From IGN2 sp964639955 (GTDB taxonomy: Bacteria; Bacteroidota; Ignavibacteria; Ignavibacteriales; Ignavibacteriaceae): a DNA stretch of 64,000 bases. Within the stretch, counting starts at the first letter, position 1. Each line of letters begins with the position of its first letter. The notes under the pieces are model-generated. The model was given only the letters and a program-made list of their open reading frames with translations. It ran no database searches and was not told where the DNA came from. The stretch is from assembly GCA_964639955.1 (NCBI GenBank), contig CAZXGJ010000002.1, forward strand, positions 1 to 64,000, in the 5' to 3' direction. The position numbers and the translations under genes are program-made. Of this stretch, positions 28,007 to 35,904 are shown piece by piece.

Positions 28007-28411
28007 ATGAAAAAGAAAATAATGATAATTGATGATGAACCTGATGTACTAACTTATTTGACTGCAGTTCTGGATTCACACGGATATGAATCGATCGCTG
28101 CAAAAGATATTACAAACGCTATGGAGAATGTAAAGCAGGTTCGTCCCGACCTGATTTGTCTCGATATAGTAATGCCAAAGGAAACGGGAATTTCCTTCTA
28201 CACAAAGTTTCGCCATTCAAAAGAGTTTGATAAGATTCCGGTAATTATGATCAGCGGAGTTGTTGAATCTGAAAAATTCGATTTCAGGTCTTTCGTAAAT
28301 GATAAAAAAATTCCGGAACCTGAATGTTACCTGGAAAAACCTGTAAACATTCAAGAATTCTTGCAAAAAATTGAAATGCTTTTAACCCGGCAGGATGCTA
28401 ATCGAAAGTAG
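28007..28411 (+). CDS. Single-domain response regulator (Rrf1-like position)
   Basis: A 134-residue receiver: IIDDEPD acidic pair, phospho-acceptor Asp in LICLDIVMPKE, ISGV, and Lys in ECYLEKPV. There is no output domain. It follows the NrfD-cytochrome gene after 9 bases, so it is co-transcribed with the Hmc-like operon. The hmc operon of Desulfovibrio vulgaris is likewise followed by the response regulator gene rrf1, so this is a meaningful synteny. It likely receives phosphate from the PAS kinase encoded next. Confidence 0.88.
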   Translation: MKKKIMIIDDEPDVLTYLTAVLDSHGYESIAAKDITNAMENVKQVRPDLICLDIVMPKETGISFYTKFRHSKEFDKIPVIMISGVVESEKFDFRSFVNDKKIPEPECYLEKPVNIQEFLQKIEMLLTRQDANRK

Positions 28412-28420
28412 GAGGATAAA

Positions 28421-29890
28421 ATAAAAACTAATACTACCTACATTAACACCAGACCTAACGAAATAATTTACAGGGAATTATTTCAGCAGATTCCTTACAA
28501 TATTGCTGTAATTGACCGTGATTACAACATCGTCGAAGCAAATCAGAACTTCAGGGATTATTTCGGTAAGTGGCGCAATAAGAAATGTTACTCCGTTTAT
28601 AAAAAGCTCAATGCTCCCTGCAGGCATTGCCCGGCGAAAGAAGTTTTTAAGAAAAAGCAATCGGTTGTGTTTGATGCAATCGGCATCGATCAGCATGGAA
28701 GAAAAACACACTACGTTGCGCAGGTCTTCCCTCTTAAAACAGACAAAGGGGGAAGGGTTGAATACCTGATGGAAATGTCGAACACCGTTACAGAAACAGA
28801 TCGCTGGCAGCAGGAATACCAGATTCTTTTTGACAGGGTGCCGTGTTATATTACGGTAATAGGCGAGGATTACAGAATTGTCAGAGCTAATGAAGCCTTT
28901 AGGAATAATTTTGGAGATGTGCTTGGCGAGCAATGTTACAAAGTTTACAAGAGGAGAAAAACGAAATGTCCTAATTGTCCTGCAGAGAAAACTTTTAAAG
29001 ATGGTGCCGTTCATCATTCGACTCAGCAGGGTGTAAGCAAATCAGGTGAAAAAATTCATTATGCGGTTTCAACATCTCCGCTGATGAAGAGCGGTGAAAC
29101 AATTGCACACGTAATTGAAATCTCGGACGATATTACTGAATTGAAAAAATTAGAAAATGAAATCATAGATGCCGAGCGGTTGGCAGCGGTCGGGCAGACT
29201 GTTGCAGGTCTGGCTCACAGCATTAAAAATCTTTTAATGGGTCTTGAAGGCGGCAAGTATATCGTTAGTCTTGGTTTGAAAAATAATGACAAGGAAAAAA
29301 TAAACCAGGGATGGGAAATGCTCGAAAGAAATTTTGATAAAACCACTTCGCTGGTTAAAGACTTCCTCAGCTTTTCCAAGGGAAGACTACCTGTGCTGAA
29401 AATGATCGATCCCGGGAAACTGGTTGATGAAATTGTTGATCTTTATAAAGAAGTTGCGTTGCAGTCCGGAGTTGAGTTAAAATCATTCATTGATAAAAGG
29501 CTTAAGCCCGCACCTCTTGATCCTGATGGAATTCATACCTGTCTTACGAATCTTGTGTCGAATGCAATTGACGCCTGTTTAATGGCTGATAAGAAAGGTA
29601 CGGAGGTATTAGTAAGCGTTTTTGAAGGTCGCGATAAATTAATCTTTGAAGTTTCTGATAATGGAAGCGGTATCGATTATGAAATTAAGAAAAAGATATT
29701 CACAACTTTTTTTACAACTAAAGGAGGACAGGGAACAGGGTTGGGATTGCTGACAACTAGAAAGATTATAAAGGAACATGGCGGGAACATTAGAGTAATT
29801 TCGCAAAAAGGTAAGGGTGCAAGATTTATAATGGAATTCCCGCGGAAAAGACTTGCAGCGCTTTATAAACAATCAAAGAACAATAATTAA
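28421..29890 (+). CDS. PAS-PAS histidine kinase with Cys-pair sensors and apparent ATA start
   Basis: A cytoplasmic sensor kinase of about 489 residues. Two PAS domains each carry a Cys motif: C56 with C67/C70 (PCRHCPAKEVF) and later KCPNCPAEKTFKDG. The histidine lies in GLAHSIKNLLMGLEGG, then N-box NLVSNAIDAC, DNGSGID and GTGLGL. The reading frame is open from a stop at 28409, yet no ATG, GTG or TTG occurs in frame until GTG 28667, which would delete most of PAS1. A perfect AGGAGG (28410-28415) lies 5 bases before ATA at 28421 (ATA AAA ACT), so I infer an ATA start or an ATG-to-ATA change. The minimal alternative start is 28667. Confidence 0.75.
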   Translation: MKTNTTYINTRPNEIIYRELFQQIPYNIAVIDRDYNIVEANQNFRDYFGKWRNKKCYSVYKKLNAPCRHCPAKEVFKKKQSVVFDAIGIDQHGRKTHYVAQVFPLKTDKGGRVEYLMEMSNTVTETDRWQQEYQILFDRVPCYITVIGEDYRIVRANEAFRNNFGDVLGEQCYKVYKRRKTKCPNCPAEKTFKDGAVHHSTQQGVSKSGEKIHYAVSTSPLMKSGETIAHVIEISDDITELKKLENEIIDAERLAAVGQTVAGLAHSIKNLLMGLEGGKYIVSLGLKNNDKEKINQGWEMLERNFDKTTSLVKDFLSFSKGRLPVLKMIDPGKLVDEIVDLYKEVALQSGVELKSFIDKRLKPAPLDPDGIHTCLTNLVSNAIDACLMADKKGTEVLVSVFEGRDKLIFEVSDNGSGIDYEIKKKIFTTFFTTKGGQGTGLGLLTTRKIIKEHGGNIRVISQKGKGARFIMEFPRKRLAALYKQSKNNN

Positions 29891-29905
29891 TTGCAGGAGT
29901 TAATT

Positions 29906-30418
29906 ATGCCTGATACTAAAAAGAAAATACTGGTTGTTGATGATGAAAAAGATGTTCGTGAATTTCTAAAGACTGCACTTGTTGAAGCGGGATTCGAAGT
30001 AGTTCTGGCAGAAGATGGGAATGTTGCTCTAGAAATAATCAAAAATGAAATCCCCGATTTAATATCGCTCGATCTGGTTATGCCGCATAAATCCGGTGCT
30101 AAGCTTCACCGTGAGTTATCGAAGCACAAAGAGTGGTCAAAGATTCCTGTTTTAATTGTAACCGGACATGCAAGAGATGATCTCGGAAAAGCTGACCTTA
30201 AAGAATTAACTATGTCCGGTCCCGGTATTTATCTTGAAAAACCCGTGAAGCCGGATAACTACATTGCTGCAATCAAAAAGCTGTTGAAGATGGATACAAC
30301 AGAAGATGAAAAGAAAGCCGCTGAACTCGTTGAGCTTCAGAGTAAATTAAAAAATTTAATTGATGAAGCTGACAGTGAAACGCTAAAAAAATTGAAGGCA
30401 ATAATTAATAAGGATTAG
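29906..30418 (+). CDS. Response regulator with short helical C-terminal extension
   Basis: A 170-residue protein: receiver (1-125) with VVDDEKD, the Asp in LISLDLVMPHK, TGHA and Lys in GIYLEKPVK. A charged helical tail of about 45 residues follows (EDEKKAAELVELQSKLKNLI), not a known DNA-binding domain. The ATG at 29906 follows CAGGAG; a TTG at 29891 is less likely. It lies 15 bases after the histidine kinase, which is its likely phosphodonor. Confidence 0.85.
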   Translation: MPDTKKKILVVDDEKDVREFLKTALVEAGFEVVLAEDGNVALEIIKNEIPDLISLDLVMPHKSGAKLHRELSKHKEWSKIPVLIVTGHARDDLGKADLKELTMSGPGIYLEKPVKPDNYIAAIKKLLKMDTTEDEKKAAELVELQSKLKNLIDEADSETLKKLKAIINKD

Positions 30419-30488
30419 TATAATTTTTGATTTAATTTTGAGCAGCGGAATTTTTATAAATAGCTAATCAGAATTAATAGGGGTACTT

Positions 30489-30842
30489 ATGTCAAGAATA
30501 GCCATACTTTACTGTAAAAGAATTCAGGATCATTCCTGCATTGCCTGTGCAAAATGCTATAAGGGAATAGGGGAGAAGAACGGTGAATTTGCCAGGTACG
30601 ATGAAATAGAACTTGTTGCTATGACTGATTGCGGCGATTGTCCGGGTCTTGCTGTTCCCAGGGTAAAACTATTGAATGAAATCACCCGGAATCTTGAAAG
30701 ACCAATTGAAGCAGTGCATTTAGGTACTTGTGTTAAACTTGCAATGGAAAGCGCACAATGCCCGATTGATTTTGATGAATTGAAAATTATTGTGCAAAAG
30801 AAATTTGGTTTTGATGTTGTGCTCGGTACGCATTCGTACTAA
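30489..30842 (+). CDS. CGGC-domain protein
   Basis: A 117-residue cysteine-rich protein of the CGGC family (named for its motif; proposed metal or redox binding). Here the motif reads CGDC in AMTDCGDCPGLAVPR, with additional cysteines in CIACAKCYKGIG and GTCVKLAMESAQCP. It starts ATG after AATAGGGG. It follows the two-component genes by 70 bases and may be the last gene of the redox/signalling block. Function is unknown; many CGGC proteins occur in anaerobes. Confidence 0.8.
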   Translation: MSRIAILYCKRIQDHSCIACAKCYKGIGEKNGEFARYDEIELVAMTDCGDCPGLAVPRVKLLNEITRNLERPIEAVHLGTCVKLAMESAQCPIDFDELKIIVQKKFGFDVVLGTHSY

Positions 30843-31010
30843 AAAATTGGGCTACCCAAAGGATCCCTTTGTGAAAGACCGGGAATTTTTTTGTTTAATT
30901 GTTTCCCCGGGATAAATCCTGCGGCTATTAATTTCAATCGTTTAGAAATTCTCTCTTTAAAATAGCTCCGATCTTAAGAGAGTGTTGCATAACTATTTTA
31001 GTTGATCCTG

Positions 31011-31030
31011 CCTGCCTGCCGGCAGACAGG
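31011..31030. repeat. 20-bp GC-rich palindrome
   Basis: CCTGCCTGCC followed directly by GGCAGACAGG: a palindrome with one mismatch, much richer in GC than the surroundings. It resembles short dispersed palindromic repeats in intergenic DNA. I can see only this one copy in the window. Confidence 0.5.
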
Positions 31031-31105
31031 TACGAAGATTAGTCTTACTATATTTATTTCCTTATTACAAAAATTGAACATCTAAGATGTTTTTAATTAG
31101 TTTTT

Positions 31106-31158
31106 GACCTCGTAGTCGTTAGACTCCGGCAGAGTCTACCGGACTCTGACGAGAGGTC
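31106..31158. repeat. Long imperfect inverted repeat (hairpin)
   Basis: The outer arms GACCTC/GAGGTC enclose the inner arms TCGTTAGACTCCGG / CCGGACTCTGACGA, with a 4-base bulge (GTAG) on the left and a 9-base loop. Pairing covers about 20 base pairs with one G-T wobble and one mismatch. There is no T-tract after it, so it is not a typical terminator. Structured repeats like this often derive from small mobile elements. Confidence 0.55.
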
Positions 31159-31402
31159 AGATTCTTGTAAAAAAATAAATGCAAAACAGAATTAATCCTC
31201 GTAGAGGATTTATAAATTTTAGTTCTGGAATTATGCAACTGAGCCTTTAGATCGAAAATAATATAATCGCTTCAACTTTTTTCCCCCGCTTTAGATGAAT
31301 GGATATTTTGTTTGGGCTTAAGCCCGGAATATTATAAAAATCTATTCTCTGTTCCTCCCTCTGAAGATGGGGCTAATACCGTTTCACCTTTTTAATACTG
31401 AT

Positions 31403-32809
31403 TTATTGCCGGCGGGTGCTTGATAGTGCAACGACGAACTTGCTTCCTTTTCCTTCCTCCGATTCAATATTTATTGAACCACCATGTGCTTCTGCAATCT
31501 TGTTTGCGATAAACAAACCCAGTCCCGTTCCTCCCGCACCTTTCGAAGAAAAGAATAAGCTGAATGCTTTCTCGCGTGTCTCACGGTCCATTCCTATTCC
31601 ATTATCCGAGACATCGAAGACAATCTGGTCAGCCTGCCGTTTAACTTCGAGAGTTATGTTATGCGATTGTTTCTTCGTATCTATCCTGCAGGCATCAAGT
31701 GAATTATCGAGCAAATTTAAAAGCAAAGACCGAAGAGCATTTCTATCGGCTTCCAATCTTTCTGCTTCAGGATTTATTTTACACTGATAATCTATTTTAT
31801 TTCTTGCTGCACGTTCGGCAAAATTTTCGCAGACTTCTTCCATCAAATCTTTTATAAAAATATCCTCCCAATCAGGTTCACGGTCTTTAGCATAGTAAAG
31901 AATATCCATTACCATACTTCGAATTCTTCTTATGTTTCTCGAAGCTATCTCCCAGCCCTGGTCAATTCTTGCCCGGTCGTTTTTCTTCAGACCGGTATTA
32001 ACTAAATATATTCCGCCGTCAAGTCCGTTAAGCAATCCTTTAATGCCATGTGAAATCGAACCTATTAATAATCCAACTGATGAAAGCTTATCCTGAAGTT
32101 CTCTTATCTCCGTAATATCTGTGCTCATTTCAATAACGTGTTCAACATTTCCACTACTGTCTTTTATTGGTGCTGCAAACACCATCACATTCATATGTTT
32201 TTTATCCTGCGAAGTTACCACTTCTTCGTGTGTATGAATTTTTCCATCCTGGAAAGCTTGCTGAATAATGCAGGGCTCGCATTTACTGTTCCTGTGCTTG
32301 TAAACTTTGTAGCATTTGCTTCCAAAGGAAGTTCCGAATGCTTCCCTGTGCATCCGGTTTGCTTCAATAATATTCAATTCTTTATCCTGGATAGAAATGA
32401 AACAGGGAACTTCTTCAAATAATAGTTGATACTTTTGCTGGCTTTCTCTCAGCTGATTCTGCAAATTTTTGGCTTCAGTAATATCGGTTGACATTTCCAT
32501 AACTGCTGATATTTTACCGTCTTCATCAAAAATAGGAGATGTATTAACCAGCATCCAGAATTCATTACCATTGGAGGTTTTAATTTTTTCTTCGCTGCTG
32601 TGTGGAAGTCCGTCGCGGAATGTTTTTTCTACAGGACAGATTTCACATTTTTCTGAGCGGTTCTTGTAAACCTGGTAACAAAATCTGCCATCGATTTCGC
32701 CAAAATCTTTTTTGAATTTCTGATTAGCATCGAGAAGATGCAGATCTTTATCCTGAATCGTCAGGTAGTTGGGAACAGAATTGAAATATTTTTTATATAT
32801 CTCTTCCAT
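31403..32809 (-). CDS. PAS-PAS histidine kinase with Cys-pair sensors
   Basis: A soluble 468-residue kinase, the same architecture as the one at 28421. PAS1 has C44 and C55/C58 (KCEICPVEKTFRDG); PAS2 has CYKVYKHRNSKCEPC. The phospho-accepting H lies in GSISHGIKGLLNGLDGG; then NLLDNSLDAC, DNGIGMD and GTGLGL form the ATPase. It has no membrane segment, so it senses a cytoplasmic signal. It is the last gene of the macro/cytochrome b/HdrD-REC group, 110 bases after HdrD-REC, and four AAAGATG-type repeats fill that gap, so it may have its own promoter. The fused receiver upstream is the obvious partner. Confidence 0.92.
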   Translation of the reverse strand: MEEIYKKYFNSVPNYLTIQDKDLHLLDANQKFKKDFGEIDGRFCYQVYKNRSEKCEICPVEKTFRDGLPHSSEEKIKTSNGNEFWMLVNTSPIFDEDGKISAVMEMSTDITEAKNLQNQLRESQQKYQLLFEEVPCFISIQDKELNIIEANRMHREAFGTSFGSKCYKVYKHRNSKCEPCIIQQAFQDGKIHTHEEVVTSQDKKHMNVMVFAAPIKDSSGNVEHVIEMSTDITEIRELQDKLSSVGLLIGSISHGIKGLLNGLDGGIYLVNTGLKKNDRARIDQGWEIASRNIRRIRSMVMDILYYAKDREPDWEDIFIKDLMEEVCENFAERAARNKIDYQCKINPEAERLEADRNALRSLLLNLLDNSLDACRIDTKKQSHNITLEVKRQADQIVFDVSDNGIGMDRETREKAFSLFFSSKGAGGTGLGLFIANKIAEAHGGSINIESEEGKGSKFVVALSSTRRQ

Positions 32810-32812
32810 CTA

Positions 32813-32892
32813 AAAGATGTTTGTTATTTCGCGAACCTGTACAAAATGCTTAGCACAAAGATGACATCTTTATTTAATAAGATATCATCTTT
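32813..32892. promoter_or_regulatory. Four AAAGATG/CATCTTT repeats upstream of PAS kinase
   Basis: AAAGATG occurs at 32813-32819 and 32857-32863, and its complement CATCTTT at 32865-32871 and 32886-32892. The middle pair forms a perfect dyad with a one-base centre. The copies lie in the 110-base gap just upstream (minus strand) of the kinase start. An operator array is plausible, but no binder is known. Confidence 0.4.
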
Positions 32893-32919
32893 AGCCTGCG
32901 TGTAAATTTTGTCAGTAAA

Positions 32920-34677
32920 TTAATCATCAACTATAACTTTATCGTGATGACCGACTTCAAAAATCTTTTTGATATTTCGTAAAATTCTTTCTTCTGTAAC
33001 AGGCTTATCCATATAACCTTCGGGATGTGCCTCAGGATGTTCGTAAATAAGCCTTCTTAAATCAGGATTTCCGGTTATTATACAAATCGGGATTTCTCTT
33101 AGTTTTTCATCCTTCTTTATTTCATCAAAAACCTCGGCGCCGGATTTGCCAGGCATTGAAATATCGAGAGTAATCAGATCGGGTTTTTCTCTACGTGCAA
33201 GCTCAAGTGCCTGTTGACCGTCATAAGCTTTAATTACCGTTGCGCCGTTATCTTCAAGTATTGCAGAAATAAATGTGATGAAATCCGGTTCATCATCTGC
33301 TACGAGAATTTTACGTCCGGCAAATTCCAGTTCAACTTCCTCAGGTACAATCTCAACCGGCACAGGAATTTTAACTTCAACGACTAATGCGTTTGCAACA
33401 AGATTAACAAGCTGCGTTACCTGCATACCAAGTTTATAGTGACGTATCAAGTCTGTTAAACCGTCAACACAGTTGTGGCAGGAAGTTACAACAATAGATG
33501 CACCCGTATCTCTTAGCTGATTTGCTTTAACAATTCCTGATTTTAATCTGCGATTTGTGTATTCTGACATTGACATTGCGCCGCCGCCGCCTGTGCAGCA
33601 ATAATTTTCAGCTCTGTTCGGATACATTTCCCGAAAATCTGTACAAACTAATTGCAGCAATTCGCGGGGTTCTTCAAACAAGCCGCAGCTTCTTGCATTG
33701 TTGCAGCTATCGTGAAAAGTTACCGGGGTTGTATTCCTGGTCTTATCAACTTTAATTCTTCCTTCTTTTATGTAGCGAAGCATAGTTATTACAGAGCTTT
33801 CCATTTCAAAAGGAACGTCATAAGCTCCCCAGTTTGGTCCTTCGCAGCGAGTTGAACGGTAACCGTGTCCGCACTCTGAAATCACTAATTTCTTTCCTTG
33901 TAATTCTTCAACTTTTTCATACAATCTTCGGGCAACTGCGCCACCGAGTTCATCATCGCCGGAGAACAATCCGAAGTTAGTCATGTCCCAGCCCTCGCTT
34001 GGCATCGTCCAATTCTCACCGGCAAAGTGAAAAATCTTTGCAGCATCAGCTATTGTTCTGGGATCATATTTTACTTCTCTCGGATTTATAGAGTAAACAA
34101 CATCACAATCTTTTTGATCGATAGGAATTTTAATTGATGGATCTTCATATTCATTCTGCAGTTCTTCCTCCATCCATTGAAGAGTTTCGAGATATTCTTC
34201 TTTAAGAACGCCCATTTGGTTGCCGATTTCCCACTGGTCCTTGCTTACAACAGCTACACCCTCGGGCATTATCCCTACAGAAACCAGTAGACCTCTTGCC
34301 ATCCGGTTGAATGTTGCATAATCAACTCCCATCGGACAGTTTATCGAACAACGACGGCAGTTTGTACATTTACCGAATACGATATCTTTTAATTCTTCAA
34401 GCTCTTCATCTGTGTAAACACTTTTTGATTTTACCCACCAAGGAAAAACTCTGCCTGTCCAGTCATAATGACGTTTAAATATTTTTCTTATCTGATCGGC
34501 TTTATAAACCGGAGCGTAAGTGGGATCGCCGGGATTTGCAAGAACGTAATGGCATGTTTCAATGCACATCCCGCAATGAACACAGCCGGCCAGTGATGTA
34601 ACCATCTGCCGGTTGAGCTTTTGACCCATTCTTTCTATTACTTTTTGAGCTTTGTGCGAGCGCTTATTATTTGCCAT
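32920..34677 (-). CDS. HdrD-like Fe-S oxidoreductase fused to a response-regulator receiver domain
   Basis: A 585-residue fusion. Residues 1 to about 450 are an HdrD/DsrK-type protein: CVHCGMCIETCHYVL, CTNCRRCSINCPMG, ECGHGYRST, HDSCNNARSCG, NYCCTGGGG (CCT rather than the usual CCG) and CHNC. Residues about 460-580 are a complete receiver: LVADDEPD, the Asp in LITLDISMPGK, ITG, and Lys in EGYMDKPV. The start overlaps the cytochrome b gene by 11 bases. The fusion suggests that phosphorylation by the downstream PAS kinase directly controls an electron-transfer subunit. A receiver fused to this enzyme family is unusual to my knowledge. Confidence 0.88.
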   Translation of the reverse strand: MANNKRSHKAQKVIERMGQKLNRQMVTSLAGCVHCGMCIETCHYVLANPGDPTYAPVYKADQIRKIFKRHYDWTGRVFPWWVKSKSVYTDEELEELKDIVFGKCTNCRRCSINCPMGVDYATFNRMARGLLVSVGIMPEGVAVVSKDQWEIGNQMGVLKEEYLETLQWMEEELQNEYEDPSIKIPIDQKDCDVVYSINPREVKYDPRTIADAAKIFHFAGENWTMPSEGWDMTNFGLFSGDDELGGAVARRLYEKVEELQGKKLVISECGHGYRSTRCEGPNWGAYDVPFEMESSVITMLRYIKEGRIKVDKTRNTTPVTFHDSCNNARSCGLFEEPRELLQLVCTDFREMYPNRAENYCCTGGGGAMSMSEYTNRRLKSGIVKANQLRDTGASIVVTSCHNCVDGLTDLIRHYKLGMQVTQLVNLVANALVVEVKIPVPVEIVPEEVELEFAGRKILVADDEPDFITFISAILEDNGATVIKAYDGQQALELARREKPDLITLDISMPGKSGAEVFDEIKKDEKLREIPICIITGNPDLRRLIYEHPEAHPEGYMDKPVTEERILRNIKKIFEVGHHDKVIVDD

Positions 34678-35362
34678 ATTCTATTGTTTCCTTTCTGCTG
34701 CGACGTAACGGATATACACCTCTGTGCCCCATGCTTCTGCCGAACCAGAATCTTGAAAATGGGTAGTAGAGGTAGTGAGAAATTTTACTAAAGGGAACAT
34801 AAACGAGAAAAAATGCTGTAAGGAAAAAATAAGTAAGAAGTACTGACTCACCTTGCTCATAGGAATTTGGCGATGCAAAAAATGCAAAGGCAAACCAAAC
34901 TGTTAACAAGATCAGAGAAAAATAATCATCCGGTGAACTTATAGCCCGAATATATTTATTTGAAATTCTTCTGACAATTCTTCCGCAGCCGATTAAACAA
35001 GCAGTACCAATCGGAATCTGGAATGCCAGCACTATTCCGGCCGAATCCAGCAGTGATGGTGCATAAGGAATTACAAATGAGAGAAGGATAGCCGCAACCA
35101 CACCAAGATGAAAGAGCACAAACTGAGCGTAGAAGAATATTTTTTTTCGCGTACTTTCCATTGTCCAGGGCATTCCGATTGCAGCCCACGAATATATTAT
35201 ACCTTTCAATTTGGTGGTATGAGGTGAGCCGGTGGGTGCTTGCCTGTCTCCGACTTTCTTAAATTTAAACAACCATCTTATCCGCAGGGTGTAAATAACA
35301 GCCATAAAAATAAGTGCTGCTTCCTGCAAAGAGTGTTCAGCAAAATGGAGTAATTCACTCAT
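34667..35362 (-). CDS. NarI/HdrE-like cytochrome b subunit
   Basis: A 231-residue membrane protein with about five to six hydrophobic segments and helix histidines (AQFVLFHLGVVAAILLSF, YVPFSKISHYLYYPFSRFWFG), the pattern of NarI/DsrM-type subunits. It overlaps the macro-domain gene by ATGA and the HdrD-REC gene by 11 bases, so the three are translationally coupled. It should anchor the HdrD-REC protein and exchange electrons with quinone. It is the third stand-alone cytochrome b subunit of this type in the window apart from dsrM. Confidence 0.8.
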   Translation of the reverse strand: MSELLHFAEHSLQEAALIFMAVIYTLRIRWLFKFKKVGDRQAPTGSPHTTKLKGIIYSWAAIGMPWTMESTRKKIFFYAQFVLFHLGVVAAILLSFVIPYAPSLLDSAGIVLAFQIPIGTACLIGCGRIVRRISNKYIRAISSPDDYFSLILLTVWFAFAFFASPNSYEQGESVLLTYFFLTAFFLVYVPFSKISHYLYYPFSRFWFGRSMGHRGVYPLRRSRKETIEYGK

Positions 35363-35904
35363 AACTTTTCCTCAATCTTTTCTAATAGTTCAATTTTTTT
35401 CAGGAATGCATTTAGCTCTCTGTTATCCATTACGCAAATGCAGACTTCTTTAATATTGGTGCTGCCCGATAAATAATCAGAGATAACTTCCAACATCAGC
35501 GTTGCCGATAAATCCAGGGGAATTCCATAAAAGCCTGTTCCCATTGGCGGGAAAGCAATTTTTTTAATTCCTTTTTCTTCTGCCGCTTTAAGTGTATTAT
35601 GAATTGTAATTTTAAGCCCGGATTCTGTATTTTCTTCCTGGAACTTTGGACCGACTGCGTGAATAATGTATTTTGCCTTTAGCATTCCGCCACCGGTAAC
35701 CACAACTTCGCCGGTGGATTTTGCAGAATGTTTTTTCAGTTCGTCCTGGATAGCTGATCCGCCTCTTACAGCAATTGCATTTCCAAAGCCGGAACCGAGC
35801 ATTAAATCGTTTCTGGCATAAAAAACTATTGCTTCTGCATCATACATTGTAAGATCACCTTTTTCTATCCGCAGAACTGAATTATTTATTCTAATTTCAT
35901 GCAT
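35359..35904 (-). CDS. Macro-domain (ADP-ribose-binding) protein
   Basis: A 181-residue macro-domain protein. The core reads LRIEKGDLTMYDAEAIV, then LMLGSGFGNAIAVRGG, STGEVVVTGGGMLKAKYIIHAVGPKF and IAFPPMGTGFYGIPL. The usual NAAN motif after AIV is replaced by FYARND, so it belongs to a variant branch that may bind ADP-ribose or NAD-related ligands without the standard catalytic Asn. It is the first gene of the minus-strand operon and is coupled to cytochrome b by a four-base overlap. A NAD-linked or ADP-ribosylation signal controlling the redox module is an inference. Confidence 0.85.
   Translation of the reverse strand: MHEIRINNSVLRIEKGDLTMYDAEAIVFYARNDLMLGSGFGNAIAVRGGSAIQDELKKHSAKSTGEVVVTGGGMLKAKYIIHAVGPKFQEENTESGLKITIHNTLKAAEEKGIKKIAFPPMGTGFYGIPLDLSATLMLEVISDYLSGSTNIKEVCICVMDNRELNAFLKKIELLEKIEEKL

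Larger units (their letters stand above)
30843..31402. other. Non-coding hairpin-rich spacer
   Basis: This 560-base stretch has no credible gene. It holds several dyads: TTGGG-CTA-CCCAA (30847-30859), AAAGGATCCCTTT (30858-30870), a GC-rich palindrome (31011-31030), a long imperfect hairpin (31106-31158), ATCCTC-GTA-GAGGAT (31195-31209) and GGGCTTAAGCCC (31314-31325). It separates the plus-strand redox block from the minus-strand one, where transcription converges. It looks like decayed repeat or mobile DNA rather than a regulatory region. Confidence 0.6.

Noticed and set aside
28478..29017. Open minus-strand frame of 179 codons
   Set aside because: It lies opposite the PAS kinase coding sequence and shows no protein-family features; it is an antisense shadow.
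30843..31402. CRISPR array or tRNA cluster suggested by repeated hairpins
   Set aside because: The dyads differ in sequence and spacing, there is no repeat-spacer periodicity, and no cloverleaf could be drawn.
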